From WLMZ01 sp043753895 (lineage in GTDB: Bacteria > Actinomycetota > Acidimicrobiia > Acidimicrobiales > Ilumatobacteraceae): DNA of 64,000 bases. The stretch lies in contig JAYUWK010000181.1 in NCBI GenBank assembly GCA_043753895.1, forward strand, positions 1 through 64,000, read 5' to 3'. The translations under genes and the position numbers were made by a program. The notes under the pieces were generated by a model. It did no database searches. It was not told the origin of the DNA and saw only the letters and a program-made list of their open reading frames with translations. This document shows, in pieces, positions 35,231-44,193 of this stretch (within the stretch, counting starts at the first letter, position 1; every line of letters starts with the position of its first letter).

Positions 35231-36673
35231 TCACAGCTGTGCCCACAGGTGATGCAGTGCGTACGACCGCCATGGTCGCCATGCCTCGGCTGCGATCGCC
35301 GCGCCCTTCGGCGAGCCGTCGAGCCCAAGCCGTTCGAGTCCGTGACGCACGCCGAGGTCGGTTGGCATGAACACATCAGGGTCGCCGAGCGCGCGCATTG
35401 CGATGTACGACACAGTCCAGGGGCCGATGCCGGACAGCGCAAGGAGTCGCCGTGACATGCCGGCGCGGTCCGCACCTGCGTCGATCACGATCTCACCGCT
35501 GGCAAGGCTCGCACACAGACCCAACAGCGCAGCACGTCGTGTGCGCGGCATGGCCAGTTGATCGGGGTCCATCGCGGCGATGGCAGCTGCCGTCGGGAAT
35601 GCATGAGTCAGCTCGCCGACCGGGTGCTGCAGTGGCTCGCCGACGGCCTGCACGAGTCGAGCGGCGTGCGTGCGGGCCCCTGCCACTGACACCTGCTGGC
35701 CGAGCACCGCGCGCACAGCGAGCTCGGTGCCGTCGACATGGGCCGGAGACCTCAACCCAGGCCGCGCCGCAACGAGCGGGGCCAGCAGCGGGTCGGCACC
35801 GAGTAGTGCATCAATGGCCACCGGATCCGCATCGAGATCAAGCAGTCGGCGACACCGTTGCACGGCAGCCTGCAGATCGCGCCAGTCGTCGAGGCGTAGT
35901 TCGCAACGCACCGAAGATGGCGCAGGTTCGAGCGCCACGACGCCGTGGCCATGCGGCAGGGTGAGGACTCGCGAATACGTGGTGCCATCCCACGACTCCA
36001 CACCCGGCACGGCACGCATCCCAAGGAAGTGAAAGATCGACTCAGCATCGAAGGGTTCGCGGCGCGGTAGTTGCACCGTCACCGAACCGGGGCCTACGGG
36101 TTGACGTCCGCGGCGCGAACGCATCTCCGACGGCGACACCGCGAAGACCTCGCGCACCGTGTCGTTGAACTGACGCACGCTTGCGAAGCCCGCGGCAAAA
36201 GCCACATCGGTGAACGACATTTCCGTGGTCTCGATCAGCAGGCGGGCGGTCTGCGCGCGCTGCACACGTGCGAGGGCGATGGGACCTGCACCCATCTCAG
36301 TGGTGATCAGCCGGTTGAGTTGCCGGTCGCTGTAGCCGAGTTGCGCAGCAAGACCATGCACGCCATCGCGGTCCACCACGCCATCGGCGATCAGCCGCAT
36401 TGCTCGTCCCACCACGTCGGCACGGGTGTTCCACTCGGGCGAGCCGGGCGTGGCGTTGGGTCGGCAACGCTTGCAGGCACGGAAGCCATCGCGCTGCGCG
36501 GCCGCGGCCGAGGCAAAGAACGACACGTTGGTGCGCTTGGGCGTGATCGCCGGGCACGACGGCCGGCAGTAGATACCGGTGGTACGAACAGCAGTGACGA
36601 ACCAACCGTCGAAACGGCTGTCACGACTTGCCACCGCCCGGTAGCAGTGTTCGGGGTCCTCGATCACACACAC
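35231..36673 (-). CDS. Ada-AlkA fusion: methylphosphotriester sensor/AraC regulator with DNA-3-methyladenine glycosylase
   Basis: A 480-residue three-part protein. Residues 1-75 are the Ada zinc domain with Cys36, Cys40, Cys67 and Cys70; Cys36 in GIYCRPSCP is the expected methyl acceptor. An AraC-type helix-turn-helix region (about 80-185) follows. Residues 200-480 are AlkA-like, ending in a helix-hairpin-helix LSGIGPWTVSYIAMRALGDPDVF with the catalytic Asp in MPTD. The fusion joins damage sensing to base excision. GTG at 36673 is chosen by comparison with other Ada proteins; GTG at 36667 is also possible. Confidence 0.93.
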   Translation of the reverse strand: MCVIEDPEHCYRAVASRDSRFDGWFVTAVRTTGIYCRPSCPAITPKRTNVSFFASAAAAQRDGFRACKRCRPNATPGSPEWNTRADVVGRAMRLIADGVVDRDGVHGLAAQLGYSDRQLNRLITTEMGAGPIALARVQRAQTARLLIETTEMSFTDVAFAAGFASVRQFNDTVREVFAVSPSEMRSRRGRQPVGPGSVTVQLPRREPFDAESIFHFLGMRAVPGVESWDGTTYSRVLTLPHGHGVVALEPAPSSVRCELRLDDWRDLQAAVQRCRRLLDLDADPVAIDALLGADPLLAPLVAARPGLRSPAHVDGTELAVRAVLGQQVSVAGARTHAARLVQAVGEPLQHPVGELTHAFPTAAAIAAMDPDQLAMPRTRRAALLGLCASLASGEIVIDAGADRAGMSRRLLALSGIGPWTVSYIAMRALGDPDVFMPTDLGVRHGLERLGLDGSPKGAAIAAEAWRPWRSYALHHLWAQL

Positions 36674-36859
36674 AGTCTGCAGGTCCGGCCAACCAATAAC
36701 CAGCGGAAATCGGACGTGACCCTCAGCCCCTGCAGCGGCCGTCCCCAACCGCCCTAGCCGCCGTGCTCAGCAGTTTGCCCAAGCGAAGATGGGAGGTGGC
36801 CGGATCGAGCGGGTGGGCGTCAGCTTTCGCTGGCCGTACCGACGATGGTTGCGATGCGG

Positions 36860-38089
36860 TTACTTGGGTTCTTTGGGCAGACCCAACACTCGCTCGCCGA
36901 CGATGTTGCGCTGAATCTGACTCGTGCCGCCCCAGATGGTCTCGCTACGGCTGAAGAAGAACGAACTCATCATCGGGCTCACCGGATAGCCGGGACGGCG
37001 CTTGTCGCGCGCCGCGCCGGGCCATGTGCCGGCGACAGGACCGGCATCGATCAGCATCGCGTCCGCCCCGTGGATGTCGAGCGCGAGCGCCATTGCTTCT
37101 TGATGCATCTCGGACCAATACATCTTGTTCGTGGCACCGAGCGCGGCCACGCCGAGATCGCGGCTGTTGTTCAGGGTGGCACTGAGCGAACGGAGGCCGT
37201 TGACGCGCAGGATCTGGATCTTCGTGTAGTACTTGGCGAGACGCTGACGAATCTCGGGATCGTCGATCAGCCCACGCTCTCGCGCTGCGGCCACCATCAG
37301 GCGGTGCTCCTCCTCGAAGCGGCGGTAGCCGGTGGTGGCGCTCATCCCCCGCTCGAACGCAAGGGTGCTGTTGGCGACCTTCCAACCGTTGTTGACGCCA
37401 CCGACCACATTGTCCTTCGGACAGCGGGCATTGTCGAAGAACACCTCGCAGAACTCAGCCGTGCCGTCTGGTTGGGTGATGCCACGAACCTCGACACCGT
37501 CTTGCTTCATCGGCACGAGCAGATACGAGATGCCCTTGTGCTTGGGGGCATCGGGATCGGTGCGCGTGAGCAGGAAGCAGTAGTCAGCATGATGGCCCTG
37601 CGTGGTCCAGACCTTCTGACCATTGATGATCCACTCGTCACCATCGAGCAGCGCGGTGGTCTTCAGGCTGGCAAGATCGGAACCCGAGTTCGGTTCGCTG
37701 AAGCCCTGGCACCAACTCATCGTGCCGTTGAGGATCTTCGGTAAGAAGTGCTTCTTCTGCTCCTCGGTGCCCCACTGCAAGATGGTGGGGCCGACCAAGG
37801 TGTCGCCGAAGAAGTCGGCACGGAGCGGTGCCTTCGCACGAGCAAATTCCTCACTGAGCACGACACCTTGCATCGTGGTGAGGCCCTTGCCTCCGTATTC
37901 GGCGGGCCACGTCGCACAGATCCAGCCGCCCTCGAACAACGTGGATGGCCAGTTCGCGTTGAACGCCTTGCGATCCTCGGTGGTCATCTCGAAACCAGCA
38001 TCGAACCATCCGGCGGGCAGGTTCGCCTCGAGCCAGCCGCGAATCTCGGCTCGGAAGGTCTCGTCGGCGGCAGAATAGCTCAGATCCAT
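36860..38089 (-). CDS. Acyl-CoA dehydrogenase family protein
   Basis: An FAD enzyme of 409 residues that introduces a 2,3 double bond into acyl-CoA. It shows FSEPNSGSDLASLKTTA (FAD/substrate loop), INGQKVWTTQGHHAD, and WGGTSQIQRNIVGERVLGLPK. The residue after GGTS is Gln, not the catalytic Glu of short/medium-chain enzymes, so the base must lie elsewhere, as in some other subfamilies. ATG at 38089 begins the conserved MDLSYSAADETFR; the upstream frame is spurious. Its electrons would pass to EtfAB, encoded further right. Substrate unknown. Confidence 0.92.
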   Translation of the reverse strand: MDLSYSAADETFRAEIRGWLEANLPAGWFDAGFEMTTEDRKAFNANWPSTLFEGGWICATWPAEYGGKGLTTMQGVVLSEEFARAKAPLRADFFGDTLVGPTILQWGTEEQKKHFLPKILNGTMSWCQGFSEPNSGSDLASLKTTALLDGDEWIINGQKVWTTQGHHADYCFLLTRTDPDAPKHKGISYLLVPMKQDGVEVRGITQPDGTAEFCEVFFDNARCPKDNVVGGVNNGWKVANSTLAFERGMSATTGYRRFEEEHRLMVAAARERGLIDDPEIRQRLAKYYTKIQILRVNGLRSLSATLNNSRDLGVAALGATNKMYWSEMHQEAMALALDIHGADAMLIDAGPVAGTWPGAARDKRRPGYPVSPMMSSFFFSRSETIWGGTSQIQRNIVGERVLGLPKEPK

Positions 38090-38217
38090 AGCAATGAGTC
38101 TGGCCGCGAAACGCACGGTCGTCCAAGCGGAGAGACCCCTCGCGATCGGGCGGAGGCACGGTCCGTTCACGGCCCGTTCACACGGATCGAACACTTGGGA
38201 AATCGGGCACTCCTATC

Positions 38218-38526
38218 GTGTCACCAGTGTTCAGCCCCGCTCCTGCCACTCCCGACACAACGGCCACAGACCCCCCTGGGCCGTTAGGGAAGCAGGAGCG
38301 GGCTGTTCTTTCTGTGCTGGTCGACAACGTCGGCAGGGTCGTGAGTCGACGTGAACTCGCCCGCCGCGTGGGCATTGCCGAGTTGAGCGAGCGTCGTAGT
38401 GATTCGTTGCTCGTCGGTGTGCGCCGCGCACTCGGCGCCGACGCGATCCGCACCGTGCGCAGCCGGGGTTGGATACTCGAGGCGCATGCTGTGACGGCGG
38501 CCCAGTCGATGCTCGAAACGAGCTGA
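38218..38526 (+). CDS. Stand-alone OmpR/PhoB-type winged-helix protein
   Basis: A 102-residue protein consisting of little more than a Trans_reg_C DNA-binding domain (about 25-92): QERAVLSVLVDNVGRVVSRRELARRVGI, then ELSERRSDSLLVGVRRALG and the wing RTVRSRGWIL. No receiver domain is attached. It may regulate the FtsH-like gene 130 bp downstream. The GTG start lacks a Shine-Dalgarno sequence, consistent with leaderless translation. Confidence 0.78.
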   Translation: MSPVFSPAPATPDTTATDPPGPLGKQERAVLSVLVDNVGRVVSRRELARRVGIAELSERRSDSLLVGVRRALGADAIRTVRSRGWILEAHAVTAAQSMLETS

Positions 38527-38656
38527 ATTCGTTCGGTAAGCAATCGTCAAGGCGTCTTACCAGCGGTATTCACAAAACCACGGACAGTGAACCACTACCA
38601 CTGAGCGTGATAACCATGCTAGGGTGCCCCAAACACGTCGACCTGAGGGGTAATGG

Positions 38657-40405
38657 ATGGATATCACCGATCTGCAGCACGGCACAGTCGTTCGGGGGCA
38701 CAACGTCGATACCAGCACCAAGCGTGAGCGTGAACGCCAGAAGCGACTCACCCGATTGGTCGTGGTGCTGGGTGTGCCGTTGGCGTGGATCTGGTACCGC
38801 GAGATCATCGGCAACCCGGTGAGTCCAGGTCTGCCGAGCATCATCCGAAACAGTCCCGAACTGTCGCTGCTCGTGGTGTTGCTCGTGTTGATGGGGGCAA
38901 TGACTCTCATCCCCTACCTCGGTGCGGGCAAGTCGCCTCATACGTTGCTGCGCCCCTCCGACTCCAACATTCGCCTCGCCGATGTGGTGGGTGCCGAGGC
39001 AACGCGTCGTGAGGCAATCGACACGCTGAACCTCTTCCTCAACCATCAGATGTTCGCCGATGAACTCGGAGGCTCGCCGCGCCGCGGCGTGCTGTTCGAA
39101 GGTGCTCCCGGCACCGGCAAGACGTACCTCGCCAAGGCGCTCGCGGCCGAAGCGGGTGTGCCATTCCTGTTCGTGTCAGCGAGTGAGTTCCAGTCGATGT
39201 TCTTCGGCCAGACGAACAAGAAGGTGCGCTCGTTCTTCAAAGCCATGCGCAAGGCAGCCCACGCCGAAGGCGGCGCGATCGGCTTCATCGAGGAATTCGA
39301 TGCCATTGGCGGAGCACGCAGTGGGATGAGTTCCAACTCGTCGCGCGAGGGCAGCGTCGGCATCGTCAACGAGCTGCTCGTACAGATGCAGAGCTTCGAC
39401 CTCCCGACGGGCTGGCAGAAGATGAAGGGCAAGTGGACCGACCGTCTCAACAGCCTGCTCCCTGTCGGCATGGCGATCACACGAGCCAAGCCCAAGACCG
39501 CGAACGTGTTGCTGATCGCCGCGACGAACCGTGCAGCTGACCTCGATCCGGCGCTGTTGCGTCCCGGCCGATTCGACCGCATCATTCATTTCGATCTACC
39601 GCCGCATGCCGATCGTGTTCAGATCGCGCAGTACTACCTCGACAAGAAGTCGCATACCGACGAGGTCACAGCCGTCGCGATTGCCGATCTGTCCGGCGGC
39701 TACACACCGGTGCGCATCGAGCGACTTCTCGACGAGGCGCTCATCATCTCGCTGCGTTACGGCCGCCGGGCGATGACCATCAGCGACGTGATCGAAGCCC
39801 GACTCATCACCGAGGTCGGCCTCTCGCACGAGGTGGGTTATCACCCTGACGAGCGTCGCAAGGTTGCGATCCACGAAGCCGGCCATGCGCTCACCGCTGC
39901 GCTCGCCGGACGCGAAATTCACATTGCGTCGATCCTGCGGCGCGGTGGCGCACTCGGCCTGGTGTCACATGGTGATGCCGACGAGCGCTTCCTTCGCACG
40001 CCGGCCGATGCGCACAGCCTCATCGCCATCGCCCTCGCCGGCCGTGCTGCAGAAATGCAGGAGTACGGCGAAGCCAGCAGCGGCATCACCTCTGATCTTG
40101 CATTTGCAACAACTGTTGCTGCACAACTGATCGGTCAACTCGGTGCCGGCACCAGCCTGATCAGCCTTGAAGCAGCAGTCATGCCGGGAGCTGGCAACTT
40201 GGTCGCCAAGGTGCTTATGGACGAGGCGTCACGCAAGCAGGTCGACGGCATCCTCGATGCAGCAGCAGATCGCGCGGCCTGCCTCGTGTTGGAGCACCGC
40301 TTCGCGCTGATGAGCATCGCCGAGGCGTTGCTCGAGCGCGACGAGATCACGGGCGACGAAGTGCACTCCATCGTGTCTGCGGCTTCCACGGCCGCAGCGG
40401 CATAG
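38657..40405 (+). CDS. Divergent FtsH-like membrane AAA metalloprotease
   Basis: A 582-residue protein laid out like FtsH: two membrane helices (about 32-48 and 70-86), an AAA module and a zinc-protease module. Walker A is GAPGTGKT (149-156). Walker B reads FIEEFDAIG (210-218), with Glu where FtsH has Asp. The second region of homology is at 291-309 (NRAADLDPALLRPGRFDR). HEAGH is at 406-410 and the third zinc ligand is probably Asp480 in ITSDLAFAT. An extra stretch (about 248-282, TGWQKMKGKW...) interrupts the AAA core. GAGGGG precedes the ATG. It is probably a paralogue, not the main FtsH. Confidence 0.85.
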   Translation: MDITDLQHGTVVRGHNVDTSTKRERERQKRLTRLVVVLGVPLAWIWYREIIGNPVSPGLPSIIRNSPELSLLVVLLVLMGAMTLIPYLGAGKSPHTLLRPSDSNIRLADVVGAEATRREAIDTLNLFLNHQMFADELGGSPRRGVLFEGAPGTGKTYLAKALAAEAGVPFLFVSASEFQSMFFGQTNKKVRSFFKAMRKAAHAEGGAIGFIEEFDAIGGARSGMSSNSSREGSVGIVNELLVQMQSFDLPTGWQKMKGKWTDRLNSLLPVGMAITRAKPKTANVLLIAATNRAADLDPALLRPGRFDRIIHFDLPPHADRVQIAQYYLDKKSHTDEVTAVAIADLSGGYTPVRIERLLDEALIISLRYGRRAMTISDVIEARLITEVGLSHEVGYHPDERRKVAIHEAGHALTAALAGREIHIASILRRGGALGLVSHGDADERFLRTPADAHSLIAIALAGRAAEMQEYGEASSGITSDLAFATTVAAQLIGQLGAGTSLISLEAAVMPGAGNLVAKVLMDEASRKQVDGILDAAADRAACLVLEHRFALMSIAEALLERDEITGDEVHSIVSAASTAAAA

Positions 40406-40606
40406 CAGATCCAGGTCAGCGCCCGTTGGGGGACTGGCGCTGCCCCGAGTTCTGGATCGCAAGATCTCGCCCACGTTCTCGTGCGTGTTGGGGGTTTGGT
40501 TACTTCGCCCCCGCGTGGGTGGCAACGTCACCGCACCCCACCCACAGCGAATCCCCCGGCGGTTCGCGCGGGCGGGTGACGGCCGCATGTCTTTGTGCTC
40601 AGAGCA

Positions 40607-42874
40607 CTAACCAGCGTTCTGAATCGCCGTCCAAACTCGCTGCGACGTGCAGGGCATGTCGATATGGCGAACGCCGAGGTGCGCGACGGCGTCGATGACG
40701 GCGCTCTGCACCGCTGGCGTGGCTCCGATCGTGCCGCTCTCGCCGATGCCCTTGGCACCGAGATCGTTCAACGGCGATGGGGTCTCGACATGCACCGTCA
40801 CGAAACTGGGGAGCTCGGCAGCTGAAGGGATGCCGTAGTCGGCGAAGTTCGAGGTGAGCGGATTGCCATCCTCATCGTAGACCACTTCCTCGAAGAGAGC
40901 CTGCGCCACACCCTGGGCAAGGCCACCGTGCACCTGTCCTTCGGCGAGTAACGGGTTGATGATGCGGCCCGCGTCGTCGACAGCCACGAGTTGTTTGAGC
41001 ACGGCGCGGCCGGTCTCGGTGTCGAGTTCGACGACGGCAAGGTGCGCGCCTGACGGGAACGTGCCACCGGCCTGGCTGAAGTCGCCCTCGCCGTACAGTG
41101 GTGTTCTCTCGGTGGCCGCAACCGCGGCGACCTTAGCCCATGTGCGACTGATCGCGGGCGCACCGGCAACGTGGAAGACACCGTCGGCGATGACCACGTC
41201 GGCGACATCGGCCTCGAGCAATCTGGCTGCGATACCACGGGCCTGGTCGGCGACGATGCTCGCAGCGCGGGTGACGTTGGTACCGCCGAGCTGCACCGAT
41301 CGCGAGCCTCCGGTGATGGAACTGCTCGCGACCAGATCGGTGTCGCCATGGACCACTGTGATGCGGTCCATCGGCACTCCGAGCGTGTCGGCCACGAGCA
41401 TCGCCCACGTGGTTCGGTGGCCCTGGCCATATGGGGTGGTGCCGGTGACCACGCGTACGGAGACGTCTTCACCCGGCGCACCGGCGGTGACCTCGACCTG
41501 GCCGAGTTCGCCACCACCCGACATGGCCGTGATCTCCACGTACACCGACACGCCGATGCCGAGCTGCAACGCGTCGCCACGGTCGCGCCGTGCCTGCTGT
41601 TCGGCGCGCAGGGCCGGATAATCGACCGCGGCGAGCAGCGCGTCGAGGCCACCGGCGTAGTCGCCACTGTCGTAGGTGGTGCCGGTGACGGTGGTGAACG
41701 GGAAACGATCGACAGCAACGAGATTGCGGCGGCGCACCTCGACGGGATCCATGCCGATCTCTGCGGCGAACAGATCCATCGCCCGTTCGATCGCAGCAGC
41801 AGCCTCGGGCCGACCCGCGCCGCGGTATGCAACGGTCGGCACGGTGTTCGTGAGCACGGCGGTGGCGTTGAGGTCGGCGGCGGCGATGTCGTAGACGCCG
41901 GTGAGCATCACACGCGTCATGAACGGCAGGAACGCACCCATACGTGGGTACGCGCCGGCGTCCTGCACGACATCGAGCTGATACGCCGTGACGCGCCCAT
42001 CGCGCGAGCCGCCGATGGTGAGGCGCTGGGTCTGGGCGCGGCCATGGCCGAGTCCGTTCATGCTCTCGCTGCGCGTCTCGGTGTAGCGCACCGGCCGGCC
42101 GACGGCGCGAGCGAGCCACGGCACCAACGTCTCCTCGGGGTAGTTAAACGCCTTCGCGCCGAAGCCTCCGCCGACATCGGGTGTGATCACGTGTACCTGC
42201 GACGCGTCGAGTTGGTACCAAGCGCACAGGCGTTCCTGAATGGGGTGCGCGCCCTGCCCCGCCTGCCAATGGGTGAGGCGCCCGTCGTCTTCCCAATGGC
42301 TCGCCGACACGCGCGCTTCGAGCGGCGCTGGGGCAACGCGCTGGTTGACGATGTCGGCCGTGACGATGACCTCGCAGGCGCTGAAGTCGACAGGCGCCCG
42401 CGCCGGCATACTCACGCACACGTTCGTACCGTGTTCGGGAAACAGCACGACCTCGTCGGTGAGGCTCTGCGCGACCGTGACAGCGCTGGGCAGCACGTCG
42501 TAGTCGACGATCACCATCTGCACGGCGTCGGTGGCCTGCTCGCGCGTCTCTGCGACAACAGCAACGATGGGCTCGCCCACATACCGAGTGACCGCGCCGG
42601 CGAGCGCAGAGCGCGGGAAGGTAGTAGGCAACAACCCGATGTCGAGCGGGAACGGACCCAGATCAATATCGGCATTGGTGAACACACCGAGCACTCCGGG
42701 CGCTGCGCGCGCCGCATCGGCATCGACACCAGTGATGCGCGCATGGGCCATTTGCGAGCGCACGTACACCACGTGCACCGCGCCGGGGATGTCAAGGTTG
42801 TCAATGAAGGTGCCGTGTCCGGTGAGTAGCGCCGGGTCCTCCGTGCGCACCACGCGTTGGCCGATCATTCCCAT
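40607..42874 (-). CDS. Molybdenum hydroxylase large subunit (CoxL form II-like)
   Basis: A 755-residue xanthine-oxidase family protein. It has an a/b hammerhead domain (about 12-130), the molybdopterin segment VGGGFGAK (234-241), the active-site loop AYRGAGR (349-355) and the C-terminal Glu motif GAKGIGESGT. AYRGAGR marks form II, whose substrate is uncertain, rather than the AYRCSFR of true CO dehydrogenase. The FAD and 2Fe-2S subunit genes that normally adjoin it are missing. GGGGAG lies 6 bp before the ATG at 42874. Confidence 0.92.
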   Translation of the reverse strand: MGMIGQRVVRTEDPALLTGHGTFIDNLDIPGAVHVVYVRSQMAHARITGVDADAARAAPGVLGVFTNADIDLGPFPLDIGLLPTTFPRSALAGAVTRYVGEPIVAVVAETREQATDAVQMVIVDYDVLPSAVTVAQSLTDEVVLFPEHGTNVCVSMPARAPVDFSACEVIVTADIVNQRVAPAPLEARVSASHWEDDGRLTHWQAGQGAHPIQERLCAWYQLDASQVHVITPDVGGGFGAKAFNYPEETLVPWLARAVGRPVRYTETRSESMNGLGHGRAQTQRLTIGGSRDGRVTAYQLDVVQDAGAYPRMGAFLPFMTRVMLTGVYDIAAADLNATAVLTNTVPTVAYRGAGRPEAAAAIERAMDLFAAEIGMDPVEVRRRNLVAVDRFPFTTVTGTTYDSGDYAGGLDALLAAVDYPALRAEQQARRDRGDALQLGIGVSVYVEITAMSGGGELGQVEVTAGAPGEDVSVRVVTGTTPYGQGHRTTWAMLVADTLGVPMDRITVVHGDTDLVASSSITGGSRSVQLGGTNVTRAASIVADQARGIAARLLEADVADVVIADGVFHVAGAPAISRTWAKVAAVAATERTPLYGEGDFSQAGGTFPSGAHLAVVELDTETGRAVLKQLVAVDDAGRIINPLLAEGQVHGGLAQGVAQALFEEVVYDEDGNPLTSNFADYGIPSAAELPSFVTVHVETPSPLNDLGAKGIGESGTIGATPAVQSAVIDAVAHLGVRHIDMPCTSQRVWTAIQNAG

Positions 42875-42984
42875 CGTGTTCTCCCCTGAAATCGTTGTGC
42901 GTATGCACGTGTCGCTGTCGCGTGGTGGTGGTGGTGGTATCGCAGACATACGCACAGGCAGCCGGCAACGCCTAGATTCATGTC

Positions 42985-44172
42985 ATGACCATGACCGAAC
43001 CGGCACCACCAAAAGCAGAGCGTTGGACTGCGCAATGGAAGGAACTCTATGCCGAAGTCGTGACCACCGGGCTCTGCACGGGTTGCGCCGGTTGCGTGGT
43101 CACCTGTCCGCACGACGTCATCGGTTACGAACACGAAGAGGGCAAGTACCTGCCATTTCACCTCGAAGAGGAACTGGGTCTCGATAACTGCATCCACGGC
43201 GAGAAGGGCTGCACCACGTGCACACGGGCCTGCCCGCGCTTTCGCGCCTGGGAGCCGGCAGCCGACATGCACCTGTTCGGTCGTGTGCGCGAGCCCGACG
43301 AGATGGGCGGCATCTGGCGTGCGCTGTATCTCACCCGCGCCAGTGACGACATGGTGCACAAGATCGGCCAAGACGGTGGGCTCGTATCGGCGATGCTCAT
43401 CTGGCTGATGGAGCACGACTACATCCAGGCCGCAATGGTCAGCGGTGTCGAGCCCGACGATGCCTGGAAGGCCAAGCCGGTACTGGCGCACAACAAAGAT
43501 GAAGTGCTCGCCACAGCGGGCAGCCGCTACACGTATTGCGCAAACCCACTGGCGCTGCGCCAGGCCAAAGAGGAAGGCATCTCGCGCCTCGCGCTCGTGG
43601 GCATGGGCTGCCAGACGTCGTCGCCCCCCACGATGTGGGATCGCAAGGCCGGAAAGGTATCCAAGCCGTTCGTTTTCAACATCGGCCTGCTGTGCTCAAA
43701 GACATTCGACGATGCGATCTTCCCCGAACTGTTCGAGGCCAAGTACGGCTTGAAGAAGGCCGACATGGCCAAGATGAACATCAAAGGCGTGTTTCAGATC
43801 TGGATGAAGGACGGCTCGTATCACGAGATCGACCTCAAGGAATGCCACAAGTGGACGCGTGAGGGCTGCAAGAACTGTCCCGATTTCTCGGCCGAGCATG
43901 CCGATGTCTCCACCGGCGGTATCGGCGAGGACAACGACTGGACGCTCACCATCGTGCGCACTGAACTGGGCGAAGAGGTGATGAACCGCATGATCGCCGA
44001 TGGTTCGATCATTGCCCGCCCGGCCCAAGAGGACAAGGAGGCGATGCGTCTGCTGCGCCTGCTCTCCATTGTCAGCCGACGCCGTTGGCCCGAGTTCGCC
44101 GATCGCGCCCCGGCCATTGGGGTACCCCCACCGAAGAAGAAGGCCGACGCCGCGGCGCCGGCCGCGCACTGA
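42985..44172 (+). CDS. FrhB-like coenzyme F420 hydrogenase/dehydrogenase beta-subunit family protein
   Basis: A 395-residue flavo-iron-sulfur protein. Two 4Fe-4S sets occur at the N-terminus: Cys31, 34, 37, 41 (CTGCAGCVVTCP) and Cys69, 76, 79, 83 (CIHGEKGCTTCTRACP). The FrhB-type body includes GQDGGLVSAML, GMGCQTSSPP and CKNCPDFSAEHADVSTGG. FrhB proteins pass electrons between iron-sulfur clusters, FAD and F420. The partner is unknown. It is divergent from the molybdenum hydroxylase gene across 110 bp. Ends in a Lys/Ala-rich tail. Confidence 0.9.
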   Translation: MTMTEPAPPKAERWTAQWKELYAEVVTTGLCTGCAGCVVTCPHDVIGYEHEEGKYLPFHLEEELGLDNCIHGEKGCTTCTRACPRFRAWEPAADMHLFGRVREPDEMGGIWRALYLTRASDDMVHKIGQDGGLVSAMLIWLMEHDYIQAAMVSGVEPDDAWKAKPVLAHNKDEVLATAGSRYTYCANPLALRQAKEEGISRLALVGMGCQTSSPPTMWDRKAGKVSKPFVFNIGLLCSKTFDDAIFPELFEAKYGLKKADMAKMNIKGVFQIWMKDGSYHEIDLKECHKWTREGCKNCPDFSAEHADVSTGGIGEDNDWTLTIVRTELGEEVMNRMIADGSIIARPAQEDKEAMRLLRLLSIVSRRRWPEFADRAPAIGVPPPKKKADAAAPAAH

Positions 44173-44193
44173 GTCCGATCGGAGCAGGTCCGA

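Noticed and set aside
41171..42829. Plus-strand open frame of 552 residues opposite the molybdenum hydroxylase gene
   Set aside because: The minus strand encodes all conserved hydroxylase motifs; this frame shows none and is a high-GC shadow.
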